Of a DNA stretch of 64,000 nucleotides, positions 44,653-53,282 are shown piece after piece; position 1 is the stretch's first letter; every line of letters starts with the position of its first letter. Origin of the DNA: Culicoidibacter larvae (GTDB lineage: Bacteria; Bacillota_I; Bacilli_A; Culicoidibacterales; Culicoidibacteraceae). The notes under the pieces were generated by a model. It made no database searches. It worked only from the letters and a program-made list of their open reading frames with translations, and had not been told where the DNA came from. Location of the stretch: contig NZ_VBWP01000003.1 in NCBI RefSeq assembly GCF_005771635.1, forward strand, positions 229,882-293,881. Reading direction: 5' to 3'. Both the position numbers and the translations under genes were made by a program.

Positions 44653-46149
44653 ATGAAAATTTTTCTAAGTACCAGTCAAGAGCGTCAAGTAAAACTCATT
44701 AAACTACTTGCCGATACCCCTAAGTATAGTTCAATTCCGGAAATTGCAAAACGGTTGAACTGCGGCATCACAACAGTTTCTCGTGATATATCTGAGATTA
44801 ATACAATATTTGTAGAAAATCATATCAAAGAAGCTGAAATTTTGATTAGTCATTGGGGAATTCTTTTAGTTACTGGAGTTACTTTCAACATTAAAAAAAT
44901 TCTATTAATATATTTGAAATCCAGTATTCCGTTTACCTATTTTAATCTTGTCTTTAACGCAAAAACCATCCAGACTATTAACTTTATTGAACAATTTTAT
45001 ATCTCTGAATCAACATTCTACCGCAACATAAAATCATTAACTCATTTCTTGCAAGACAATAAAATTGGTCTTATTAAGAAACAAGATGCTGCTCACGTAT
45101 TAATAGGTGACGAGAAAAAAATCCGTCAGTTTGCCTTTCATTACTACTGGTACGCTTATCAAGGCATGGAATGGCCATTTCCTAATATTGATCGTGCAGC
45201 AATATTAGATTTTATTAATGAATTAAATCGCAAACATAATCTCAATTACTCTAAAATTGATAAGGAAAAATATCTATATGTTATTGCTGTCTCCTTAATC
45301 CGCGTACAACAAGGCAACTTTATAAAAATATATAACAACGAAGTATTCCAATTCTACAATATACAGCCACTTTCTCAAGATTTAAAATCCTTTTTTGTAC
45401 ACTTAGGTCTATCAGAAGAGCAAAGTCAAACTGAAGCATTGTATCTATTCTTATATACACGCACATTAGTAACAACACTATCATCAAAAATTGATAGAAT
45501 TTTTGCAATGGAAATGCATAAAGAAAGTGATACCTTCATTCATAAAATGGCCCTATTAATAACTGAAGCTGTTCAGGAAACATTCGATTTAACCTTAAAC
45601 ATGCGTGACCAAGATACTGTTAATGAATTATTCAGTCTCAGTTACTCGTTAATCTTCAACTCAATTAGTCCGGATATTTTTGAAATCTATTCATGGATTG
45701 ATTATTTTAGCAACAGCTATCCGTTGCTGATTACTCATTTAGATGCCTTAGTTAAAAAAATCAACGAAGGCTTCAATAAAATTCTTCCTAATTTTTACTA
45801 CCAAATAACTAAAGATAACGAAGAAGTCATGCGTATGCAATTTATCCAGTTTTTACTTAAATATATTGATACCAACCAATTTCTTCCTAAAATTCGAATA
45901 AAAATCTATTCTTCACGTGAGCCATACATGATTCAGTACATTGAATCAACAATATCTAATAAACTCGACATCAATCCTGAATTTGTCGACGCTGACGAGC
46001 AAAACTATGACCTGCTATTGACCGATGCGCTCACACCAGAGCTCGTTGCTAATGAAAAGAAAAAAATTGTTCTCTGGTCATTTCCATTCTCGGTCGGTGA
46101 TTTTGAACGCTTAAAAGACTTCATCATCGCTTGGAATAAGTCTGATTAA
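44653..46149 (+). CDS. Mga-like transcription regulator
   Basis: A 498-residue protein; start ATG 44653 with GGGG 9 bases upstream. N-terminal helix-turn-helix 'SIPEIAKRLNCGITTVSRDI' (residues 27-48) and a second one around 'FYISESTFYRNIKSLTHFL' (about 115-135), then a long alpha-helical region like PTS-regulation domains and a C-terminal EIIB-like end ('DADEQNYDLLLTDAL'). This is the layout of Mga/AtxA virulence regulators. It lies upstream of the InlB/LRR surface gene cluster, which suggests control of those genes (inference). Confidence 0.75.
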   Translation: MKIFLSTSQERQVKLIKLLADTPKYSSIPEIAKRLNCGITTVSRDISEINTIFVENHIKEAEILISHWGILLVTGVTFNIKKILLIYLKSSIPFTYFNLVFNAKTIQTINFIEQFYISESTFYRNIKSLTHFLQDNKIGLIKKQDAAHVLIGDEKKIRQFAFHYYWYAYQGMEWPFPNIDRAAILDFINELNRKHNLNYSKIDKEKYLYVIAVSLIRVQQGNFIKIYNNEVFQFYNIQPLSQDLKSFFVHLGLSEEQSQTEALYLFLYTRTLVTTLSSKIDRIFAMEMHKESDTFIHKMALLITEAVQETFDLTLNMRDQDTVNELFSLSYSLIFNSISPDIFEIYSWIDYFSNSYPLLITHLDALVKKINEGFNKILPNFYYQITKDNEEVMRMQFIQFLLKYIDTNQFLPKIRIKIYSSREPYMIQYIESTISNKLDINPEFVDADEQNYDLLLTDALTPELVANEKKKIVLWSFPFSVGDFERLKDFIIAWNKSD

Positions 46150-46372
46150 CAATAATATTTAAGTTTTGTCTTAAATTTGATGTGTAATGTTAAATAGTTA
46201 CTATTATACAATGTTACGAAAAGCTCGTATAATGAATTGTTTGATTTGAAAATAGATACTACAAGCATTCAACGTTATTAGAAGACAACCTTTTCCAAAG
46301 AAAGGCTTTCAAAAAGTCAACGAGGAATTATTTAACAACTTAAAATCTATTCCAATATACTATATAAATGTT

Positions 46373-46402
46373 CGAAAAAAAAGCCCGCTAGAAGCAGGCT
46401 TT
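46373..46402 (-). terminator. Terminator of the LPVTG InlB-repeat gene
   Basis: AAGCCTGC/GCGGGCTT on the minus strand, followed by eight T's. The 46150-46444 spacer shows nothing else. Confidence 0.8.
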
Positions 46403-46444
46403 TACTTTTTATTCATATCAATCATTATTTCATTAGTAGTAAAC

Positions 46445-47596
46445 TCATTTTTTAGCTTGCTTATGAGCTTTACGTTTGTTCATGACAGTTCCAGTAAGGA
46501 GGATAATACCACCAAATATTGAAATGGTTCCCAGCAGTGGAAATTGTTCTCCTGTAACCGGTAATGTGGTTACACCACTTGTACTTTCAGAATCTATTTC
46601 ATTTGCTTCCCACTTTGCATAAAGAGTAAAGTCTGTGTCTACGCTACTGTTAAAGTTATAAGCTATATTAAATAAATCATCAGTATACCAGCCAACGAAT
46701 GTATAACCATCGCGGATTGGGTTACTTGGCTTAGTCAGCATAGAGCCTGTTGGAATTGTTACGGAAGGAATATTGGTCCCGCCGTTCGTGTTGAATTGTA
46801 CAGTATTCGCCGGAATCCACTCCGCTATCAATTCAATATTTTCGATAACACGATCCGTATCGAAATTCCAAAATACTGGATTATCATCTTCATCGTATGC
46901 ATAAGCCCATCCAGCAAATAAGTAACCAGATCTAAGCGGTGCCGATGGAATTGGGCTAATTAATCCATCTTTTGCAACTGTTACTTTTTCAAATTGTGGA
47001 AATTGAGTAACTCCATCGTTTGGATTAAAGACGACTGTATATACTTCTTCCCAAACAGCAAACAAGGTAGTATTTTCTGTTACAATATTGGTGCTAAAAT
47101 CCCATAACACTGGGTTGTCATCATCATCGAAAGCATATGCCCAACCACGGAAGATATAACCATCTCTAGTCGGTGTGCTAGGCACTTCTGAGATTAGGCT
47201 ATCTTTTGCAACTGTTACTTTTTCGAACTGTGGAAATTGAGTAACTCCATCATCTGGGTCAAAAGCAACAACATAGCCTTCTTCCCATTCTGCAGTTAAA
47301 GTAATATTCTCTACGACCATATCAGTACTAAAATCCCAAAAAACCGGATTATCCTCACTATCGTATGCATATGACCATCCAAGAAATAGGTACCCTTCTC
47401 TTTCAGGAGCAGAAGGTGTGTATGGTATCAGCTGGTCTTCCTCAACCTCAATCTTTAGAAAATCCGGAAACTGGGTCACACCATCGTTTGGATCAAAGGC
47501 AACCGTATATTGCGTTGCTGCGTTTACTGTTGTACCAATTCCAAAAAATAAAGCTATAACTAGAAAAAGAGTTGACATCTTTTTAATATAATTCAT
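46445..47596 (-). CDS. LPVTG-anchored surface protein with four InlB-type repeats
   Basis: 383 residues. Signal peptide (1-26). Three near-identical repeats of about 78 residues (27-265), each with 'YTVAFDPNDGVTQFP', 'GYLFLGWSYAYD', 'NPVFWDFSTD' and 'LTAEW', then a fourth, standard InlB B-repeat ('NTVQFNTNGGTNIP...FVGWYTDDLF'). C-terminus LPVTGEQ, hydrophobic segment, KRKAHKQAKK. It is likely an adhesin. The near-identity of repeats 2 and 3 suggests copy-number variation. Confidence 0.88.
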   Translation of the reverse strand: MNYIKKMSTLFLVIALFFGIGTTVNAATQYTVAFDPNDGVTQFPDFLKIEVEEDQLIPYTPSAPEREGYLFLGWSYAYDSEDNPVFWDFSTDMVVENITLTAEWEEGYVVAFDPDDGVTQFPQFEKVTVAKDSLISEVPSTPTRDGYIFRGWAYAFDDDDNPVLWDFSTNIVTENTTLFAVWEEVYTVVFNPNDGVTQFPQFEKVTVAKDGLISPIPSAPLRSGYLFAGWAYAYDEDDNPVFWNFDTDRVIENIELIAEWIPANTVQFNTNGGTNIPSVTIPTGSMLTKPSNPIRDGYTFVGWYTDDLFNIAYNFNSSVDTDFTLYAKWEANEIDSESTSGVTTLPVTGEQFPLLGTISIFGGIILLTGTVMNKRKAHKQAKK

Positions 47597-47878
47597 TATA
47601 TCACTTCCTAACGTTTTTATTCTAATACTATTAGAATATGATTTAACAATATCACAATTGAATTATTTGAAGCAATTGATATGCTTTTTTTTTACAAAAG
47701 CTAAGTACAACATAAGAGAATATCATAAATATCAGTTGCATAATAAAGTTTATAAATGAAAAAGCCAGTCAGATTATTTCTCTGTATTTTGGTGATAAAA
47801 TGTCTTACTTGTTACGATACTGAAGTTGGAATCATTAACGGCTAGTATAATTAATTCTAATACTAATAGTTTTCATTC

Positions 47879-48480
47879 TCATATTGGAAATGAAATTTTT
47901 TCCCTTGCTAATTTTGCTAGAACTGTTTCACGTGTAATTACATCGAATTCATGAAAATAGCCTTGTAATACATCATATTCTAATTTAATTCCAGAGTTTT
48001 TTAGTTTCTTCATATACTCTATCAATGCATAAAAAACGAACTAAGGTTAGCAACATAAGCATATGCACTTGGCAAATTAGTAAAATCATCAAGTAGACCT
48101 GAATCTACCTAGTATGGAGTATCGGCATTCTTGTAGTAAGATTTGAAATATAATTACCGAGCTAGTTTATTAGATTTGAAGTTCCACATAGGTGTTAATA
48201 AAATATGATATTCTTTTCTGCACCCGATGATCTATCATTAAATAAATAAGCATTTCAAAGGATATTGAAATCACTTGTATGACGTTCTATGGATTTTAAT
48301 GCATTATAACTATCTAGTGGTAACTCTGGATACGATTGATCTACTTAAAGCATATATACTAATGGGGAATTATTACACAATTTAACTTTTTGCCAAACTC
48401 ATTTATTATTTCAACTTCTTCCTTGTATAATAAAGCTCTTTGACCAATTAAATATGCTATGTAAGAATTCAAAACTATTA
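47879..48480 (-). pseudogene. Decayed HSL-type hydrolase gene
   Basis: Read on the minus strand, the 3' part gives 'LPSAYAYVANLSSFF', 'IEYMKKLKNSGIKLEYDVLQ' and 'GYFHEFDVITRETVLAKLAR', aligning with the C-terminal 90 residues of the esterase at 14122-15084. Upstream fragments such as PEL PLDSYNALK and 'YFINTYVELQI'-like pieces follow in changing frames. Several stops and frameshifts are present, so it is an old duplicate. The upstream limit is approximate. Confidence 0.65.
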
Positions 48481-48527
48481 TTTCTTATTTAGAGTTTTAT
48501 ATAAAATTTAAATCATTATCAATAAAT

Positions 48528-48551
48528 AAAAAGAGCGTGCATATGAGCACT
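48528..48551 (-). terminator. Hairpin with T-run on the minus strand
   Basis: GAGAGTGC/GCACGCTC followed by TTTTTATTT; placed to end the small membrane gene relic at 48650-48913. Confidence 0.6.
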
Positions 48552-48649
48552 CTCCTACAAGGATATCAAATAAGCAAAAAGAGAATTATTCAAAAATACT
48601 TACTTATTATAGTACATATTGTGTTTAAAAAATCAAGTTTAGTCCAAGA

Positions 48650-48913
48650 CTACATTGCTTCTTCTGTCTTATCATTGCGCAATAACTTTACTCCATTGTA
48701 TACAAACACTCCACCAAGAGTTACGATTATTAATATATGATAGTTTTATATCTTATATCCAATAATCCCACCAAGATTGAGTAAGGCGCTCGTCATCGAA
48801 CCATACACTGTAATACTATCTCCGTTATTGTAGACAATATAATTGTCTCTGCTACTTATAATAATGGGTATTATGATGCCAAATAAAATAACTCCTGAGG
48901 TTTTCCTTTTCAT
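48650..48913 (-). pseudogene. Small two-helix membrane protein gene with an in-frame ochre stop
   Basis: ATG 48913 starts MKRKTSGVILFGIIIPIIIS; TAA at 48746-48748 interrupts after 'LNLGGIIGYKI'. The same frame continues NYHILIIVTLGGVFVYNGVK to TAG at 48650. Read through, it is 87 residues with two or three hydrophobic segments. No family recognised. It might also be a real 55-residue protein ending at the TAA. Confidence 0.45.
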
Positions 48914-48947
48914 ATTATTTACCCATCGACTTTAATAAAAATTCTCC

Positions 48948-49047
48948 AAATAAAACAGCAACCGGGATCGTTTATAAGGTGTGAATCGAATCAACAATAA
49001 AAAGGTGGTTGCCGTCAGTTAGATTTTTAGTAGGATTTTTCTCCCCT
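48948..49047 (-). ncRNA. Putative small RNA R7
   Basis: TATTAT on the minus strand at about 49050, AGGGGAG near the 5' end, and a terminator stem GACGGCAACC/GGTTGCTGTT (49016 to about 48953) with TTTTATTT. The 5' hairpin is weak. It shares the GACGGCAACC arm with R3, R10 and R13. Confidence 0.5.
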
Positions 49048-49074
49048 GCATAATAAGTGAATCAAACTATATTT

Positions 49075-49175
49075 AAATTAATAAGGCGGAAGCCTGATAA
49101 TGATAAGGGTATATCCAAGAAACAGACTTCCTTCCGCCTGCGAGAGAATAAAATGATTAAATATTTTAATCCCGC
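49075..49175 (-). ncRNA. Putative small RNA R8 (two-hairpin family)
   Basis: Minus-strand extended -10 TGATATAAT, six bases, then GCGGGA/TCTCGC with inner GATTAAA/TTTAATC, then terminator stem GGCGGAAG/CTTCCGCC (49138 to 49085) and TTATTAATTT. A relative of R2. Confidence 0.6.
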
Positions 49176-49194
49176 ATAATCATTATATCATATA

Positions 49195-49302
49195 ACACAA
49201 AATTATGGCAGATCCCCCATGTATTTTACAAAAATAAAGATGCGCATCAAATAAAATAACCTGCCATATGGGTGAATGTTTATCTGAATAACACCCACCC
49301 AT
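49195..49302 (-). ncRNA. Putative small RNA R9 (two-hairpin family)
   Basis: Minus-strand extended -10 TGATATAAT (49309-49314 complement), six bases, then ATGGGTG/CACCCAT. Terminator stem ATGGCAGGTT/GATCTGCCAT with AATTTTGTG. Directly upstream of R8 on the same strand; sequences differ, spacing is the same. Confidence 0.6.
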
Positions 49303-49331
49303 AAATGCATTATATCACAATAATACAAAAT

Positions 49332-49356
49332 AAAAAAGCCTGCAAGATGCAGGCTA
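49332..49356 (-). terminator. Terminator of the LPNTG InlB-repeat gene
   Basis: AGCCTGCATCTTGCAGGCT on the minus strand followed by TTTTTTATTTT. Confidence 0.85.
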
Positions 49357-49364
49357 AATAATAT

Positions 49365-50069
49365 CTATTTTATTTTTTTCTTAAGTAATAATGTAGCTAA
49401 TCCAACTGATACTAATCCACCAAGCAGTGGAATAATTTGTTCTTGACCAGTATTTGGTAAAACGCTATTATTACCAGTAGAGTTTGTAGTTGTTCCATCA
49501 ACCGGAGCAACAGGATTATCAATTAATTCGTAAGCTGCCCATAGAGTCATATTATTTGCTGGCATAACGTCATTCGAAAAGTCCCATAGGATTGGTGTAT
49601 CACCGTCAAACGCTGAAGCCCAACCAACAAAGTTATATCCTTCTTTAGTTGGTGTTGGTGTAATGTATGGAAGTAGTCCACCATATTGTACTTGATATAC
49701 ACCCCATTGTTCCATAGGCGTACCATTCTCTGGATTAAATGTCACTTCATATGTATTCAGTTCGTATGCTGCCCATAGAGTAATATTATTTGCTGGCATA
49801 ACATCGGTGTCAAAGTTCCAAAGAATAGGTGTGTCTCCATCGAATCCAGATGCCCAACCGACAAAAGTATATCCTTCGCGATTTGGCTCAGGCGCACTAG
49901 GAATTAGCGTTCCTTCTTCAACTATTGTTGTTGTCGAGTTACCTGTGCCATCATTATACTCGAAATTAGCTGTAAATGAAGCTGCCTGAGTACTCATAGC
50001 GCCACCGAATGATATTGCTAAAATCATTGCTACTCCCAATAATGGTCTGATAATAGTTTTTAATTTCAT
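49365..50069 (-). CDS. LPNTG-anchored surface protein with two InlB-type repeats
   Basis: 234 residues. Signal peptide 1-30. Two repeats with 'GYTFVGWASGFDGDTPILWN' and 'GYNFVGWASAFDGDTPILWD', each closed by 'MPANN(I/M)TLWAAYEL'. A short Thr/Asn linker and 'VLPNTGQEQ', a hydrophobic helix, KKKIK. AGGAGG before ATG. One of the smallest anchored proteins here; probably a short-stalk adhesin or spacer. Confidence 0.88.
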   Translation of the reverse strand: MKLKTIIRPLLGVAMILAISFGGAMSTQAASFTANFEYNDGTGNSTTTIVEEGTLIPSAPEPNREGYTFVGWASGFDGDTPILWNFDTDVMPANNITLWAAYELNTYEVTFNPENGTPMEQWGVYQVQYGGLLPYITPTPTKEGYNFVGWASAFDGDTPILWDFSNDVMPANNMTLWAAYELIDNPVAPVDGTTTNSTGNNSVLPNTGQEQIIPLLGGLVSVGLATLLLKKKIK

Positions 50070-50171
50070 TTGTTTTCCTCCTAAATATAGTACTACCAGA
50101 ATTAATTATACCACGAAAAAGTCCTAGTCAATATCAAAAAACATTTTTTAAAAATAGCAAATATGACAAAC

Positions 50172-50267
50172 AAAAAGACGGCAACACTTTACAATTCAGT
50201 GGGGGGGAGAATTAATAAAATATTACTGCCGCCTACAAATGTAAAAGATAAATCAAATACCTTTGTG
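50172..50267 (-). ncRNA. Putative small RNA R10 (two-hairpin family)
   Basis: TATAAT on the minus strand (50274-50279), six bases, ACAAA/TTTGT hairpin, then terminator stem GGCGGCAGTA/TGTTGCCGTC with TTTTTG. The long loop contains CTCCCCCCC, an exposed C-run able to pair with ribosome binding sites. Confidence 0.55.
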
Positions 50268-50390
50268 TAATTAATTATAAAGTACAAAACAACAGATTAC
50301 AAGTGCTGATAAAATCAAATTACAACGTGAAAAAACATGTTTTTTGATGGAAAAAATGTAGTTACATACGCATATATAGACAAATTCCTA

Positions 50391-50440
50391 TAAAAGCAAC
50401 CATCCTTTATAGGAAGATGGAAATTCATAAATATGGTTGC
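50391..50440 (-). ncRNA. Putative small RNA R11 (single hairpin)
   Basis: TACTAT on the minus strand, about six bases, then GCAACCAT/ATGGTTGC (50440-50396) with TTTTATAGG. The loop contains CCATCTTCC. Confidence 0.4.
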
Positions 50441-50477
50441 AAATATAGTATGCCAAATTTATAAGGATACTTAAATA

Positions 50478-50536
50478 AAAAAGCTACCAAATGGTAGCCG
50501 TTGATTGTTAAGCATACTAAGTTGAATAATATACTT
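50478..50536 (-). ncRNA. Putative small RNA R12 (two-hairpin family) or terminator of the LRR gene
   Basis: TATAAT on the minus strand (50543-50548), six bases, AAGTATA/TATGCTT hairpin, then GGCTACCATTTGGTAGC with six T's. The terminator could also end transcripts of the surface gene that stops at 50846. Confidence 0.45.
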
Positions 50537-50845
50537 AATAACATTATACGTTTTGCTAGTATAATTTAGCAATATATTATACTGCCAAAATTGATTATAG
50601 AAATAATTGCTTTTTGAAATCATGCTAATTTTCAATTAATAATAAGCAATCACTACGATCTAAGGTTTGGTAAATGCATAAATATACATATATTCGTGTG
50701 ATTGCTATTTTATTCTATCAGAGTTTGGATGAAAAGAAAAGATGGTGTTATCCTGGTGAAACAAAATTATTATATAAAGTAGCTGCATAACTATTTGTAC
50801 AATTTCCTGTATAAAATTGTGAGCAAGAAAATTTAGTCAAGTAAA

Positions 50846-52633
50846 TTAATTGCGCTTAAAATATCTACTGGTTTTTACAAAAACTATTCCGCTGATAACA
50901 ATTGCCAGTCCTGCTATAATAAACTCCACCGTCGCTTCTCCGGTTATTGGTAAACTTGGTTTTTGTCCTTCTGTTGTTTGTTGACTAGCTTTATGTAATG
51001 TGGTAGTTCTTACATTTGGGGTTATGATCACATTTGCTAGTGTTCGCGCAGACGGTGAAATAACAAACGAAACATCAACCGATGTTCCTTCAACCCAATC
51101 ACCTGTAATAAATAGCTCATATACACCATTGCCTAACGGTTTAAGATTAGTTATCTCTATATTTGTATCTGACAACACAAGGTCTTCTTTAGCGAGGCCT
51201 TCAATCGCTTTTGAGAGTGTTATGATTATTTTTGTAGATGTCACTTTATGGGAGCTCCCATCTGCTATAGCGCTTATATAATTAAGTTCTTCTAAAGATA
51301 CTGAATCATCAATTAAGAAGTTTGTTACATAGTAGACTAAATCTAAATCACCCCCTCTACCATAAGCTTGCAGGCTATACGTTCCTGCTTGTGACAAGTC
51401 ACTGCCTAGTATAGTTATTTTCCCATTACTTATTGTTGGAACTACTGTTTTGGTTGTACCATCTGGCAACTTTAAAGTGTATGTATATGTAATACCGTAG
51501 TTAGGAAACTGTTCATATGCAGGCAAAGCATCAAAAGTATAGTTTTGATTTACTGGATGTGCAATTGAATAGTTTACAGTATACCTTTGATCTTTAATAA
51601 TATAACTATATCTTGAGGTAATATAATTATAAGTGTGTTCTTTAATTGAAGTAAATTGATTAACATCTAAACGTAAATAGTAAAGGTTATTGAGAGAAAC
51701 AATACTCTCAGGAACTTCCCCGGTAAGTTGATTATTATTGAGATATAAGTATTCCATTTTTCCCAGTTGACCTATACTATTGGGAATCTCTCCAGTTAAT
51801 TTATTATTATACAAAAATAATATCTTAAGATTATTTAAATCTCCAATACTTGAAGGTATCGTTTCACTAAATTGATTATCATGTAAGAACAAATAGCTAA
51901 TATTAAGCAAGTTACCTATAGTATCAGGGATTTTTCCGCTGAGTTGATTCTTTTCTAAATATAAATATTTAAGCTTACTTAATTCACCGATACTTGTTGG
52001 TATCTCTCCACTCAATTTGTTGTTAGACAAGACTAACGTTTCTAGTTGAGTAAGCTTGCCAATATCAAAAGGTATTTCTCCAGTTAAATGGTTGGCACCT
52101 AATGACAAATATTGAACATTGCTTAATTGAACAATTGAATCTGGAATTTCTCCGCTTAGATTATTAACAATTAAATCTAATAACTCAAGTTCACTAAGAT
52201 TACCGATACTAGATGGGATTTCGCCACTTAGTTCATTACTATATAAATATAAAAATTTTAGTTTACTTAGTGCATCAATGTTTGCTGGGATTTCGCCAGT
52301 AAAATGATTCATACTTAAATTCAGAGTAGTGAGATTTATAAAGTTTTCAATTCCATAAATGGTTCCGTTAATACCCTGCAAAGAAAGATCGAGCTCGCCA
52401 GTAAATTTACTTGCGGCTTCTTTGGTAACGAAGCCGTCCCCATTGTCTAATGTTGGATATTTTTGAACTATTGCATCGTTGAGTGCTACACTACTTGCCT
52501 CGAATGCCCAGTCACTTGGTGCTAACAATGGATCACTAGTAGCGTTTAGTTTTTGACCGATTAACGGCAGAGTAAAAGCGAACAAAACAACGCTGAAAAT
52601 TATGAACATAAGCTGATTGATTTTTTTACTCAT
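50846..52633 (-). CDS. LPITG-anchored protein with plant-type leucine-rich repeats
   Basis: 595 residues, the larger paralogue of 9866-11326. Signal peptide; 'PTLDNGDGFVTKEAAS' calcium-loop-like segment near residue 62; about ten LRRs of the LSGEIPxSIGxLxxLxxLxLxxNxL class (residues 85-330); a domain with 'SDLSQAGTYSLQAYGRGGDL' as in the paralogue; an extra Ig-like domain (about 445-545, 'KIIITLSKAIEGLAKEDLVL'); LPITGEA, hydrophobic tail, KRN. Strong AAGGAG start. Probably a surface recognition protein. Confidence 0.88.
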   Translation of the reverse strand: MSKKINQLMFIIFSVVLFAFTLPLIGQKLNATSDPLLAPSDWAFEASSVALNDAIVQKYPTLDNGDGFVTKEAASKFTGELDLSLQGINGTIYGIENFINLTTLNLSMNHFTGEIPANIDALSKLKFLYLYSNELSGEIPSSIGNLSELELLDLIVNNLSGEIPDSIVQLSNVQYLSLGANHLTGEIPFDIGKLTQLETLVLSNNKLSGEIPTSIGELSKLKYLYLEKNQLSGKIPDTIGNLLNISYLFLHDNQFSETIPSSIGDLNNLKILFLYNNKLTGEIPNSIGQLGKMEYLYLNNNQLTGEVPESIVSLNNLYYLRLDVNQFTSIKEHTYNYITSRYSYIIKDQRYTVNYSIAHPVNQNYTFDALPAYEQFPNYGITYTYTLKLPDGTTKTVVPTISNGKITILGSDLSQAGTYSLQAYGRGGDLDLVYYVTNFLIDDSVSLEELNYISAIADGSSHKVTSTKIIITLSKAIEGLAKEDLVLSDTNIEITNLKPLGNGVYELFITGDWVEGTSVDVSFVISPSARTLANVIITPNVRTTTLHKASQQTTEGQKPSLPITGEATVEFIIAGLAIVISGIVFVKTSRYFKRN

Positions 52634-52779
52634 TTGTAAGACTCCTTTCTTTATGTACTACTTGGTGTCTTGTTTATATTTTACCATATTATTCATGTTT
52701 AAATTTGTTTTACTTTAATAATTATAAAAAAACTTTATATCTTAATGGGATACTGTAGACTTTAACATACAAATTGTAG

Positions 52780-52818
52780 CTATTTTCAACCAATTAAAAA
52801 ATAGAATCAAGACCAAGT
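52780..52818 (+). pseudogene. 3' remnant of the zinc-ribbon gene
   Basis: TTTTCAACCAATTAAAAAAT and following bases match the last codons of the 55829-55990 gene (FQPIKKSIQD). It forms the left edge of a duplicated segment. Confidence 0.55.
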
Positions 52819-52826
52819 TGGAAGGG

Positions 52827-52930
52827 TTGCAATGCTCCCCATCTTGTTGTATACTATGTACGTACATGAGTAATAGAAGTACAATGAATTCAAAAAAGAG
52901 AAGCCTGTCGGGACTTCTCTTTTTTTGTGG
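52827..52930 (+). ncRNA. Antitoxin-type RNA II with promoter (copy at 53 kb)
   Basis: TTGCAA (52827-52832), 17-base spacer, TATACT (52850-52855); RNA from about 52862 to the bidirectional terminator AGAGAAG/CTTCTCT with seven T's (52907-52927). It converges on the toxin message, as RNA II does in par/Fst loci. Complementarity to the toxin leader is weaker than in the 56 kb copy. Confidence 0.55.
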
Positions 52931-52937
52931 GATACCC

Positions 52938-53015
52938 TCACCGTTGCTCACCTTTCTTATCGATTGCTCGAATCAAGACAATAAGCAGCAGAAGCACGAT
53001 AATAAGTGTTTCCAT
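52938..53015 (-). CDS. Fst-like small hydrophobic toxin (type I toxin-antitoxin)
   Basis: A 25-residue peptide starting METLIIVLLLLIVLIR and ending AIDKKGEQR: one membrane helix with a charged C-terminal tail, as in the Fst/Ldr toxins that damage membranes. ATG 53015 behind GGGGA. Another ATG at 53027 would add MGNP. Convergent to an RNA II-like transcript with a shared terminator. Close relative at 56120-56197 and a relic at 44298-44375. Confidence 0.75.
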   Translation of the reverse strand: METLIIVLLLLIVLIRAIDKKGEQR

Positions 53016-53098
53016 TGGATTCCCCATTTCGGGTATTTATCGTATCACCACGAGGATTATTATACCTCAAATCACTATTTAATTAGTATGAATTTAGA

Positions 53099-53128
53099 GA
53101 AAAGGCAGCTGCATGTACAGCTGCCTTA
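53099..53128. terminator. Hairpin terminator at the right end of the duplicated segment
   Basis: AAGGCAGCTG/CAGCTGCCTT. The equivalent at 56294-56319 is AAAGGCAGCT...GCCGCCTTTTT. Confidence 0.65.
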
Positions 53129-53170
53129 TAATTTAATGTCAATTATGGGTTCAATTTGAAAAAACACACC
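53129..53170 (-). pseudogene. 3' remnant of the YolD-like gene
   Basis: On the minus strand 'ISGVFFQIEPIIDIK' matches the C-terminus (ISGVFIQNECIIDIK) of the gene at 56318-56509. No 5' part remains. Confidence 0.55.
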
Positions 53171-53282
53171 ACTGGTATTGAGACAACCGAACTTTTTTTG
53201 ATTTGTTATTTGTGGATTTGCTAGTGTTTATTCAGCAATAAATGCTTACAAAACAGTTGCCATTTTTTATTAACTATAATGA

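Noticed and set aside
48537..48740. A plus-strand reading frame of 67 codons
   Set aside because: It begins inside a terminator hairpin and lies opposite a better-supported small membrane gene relic.
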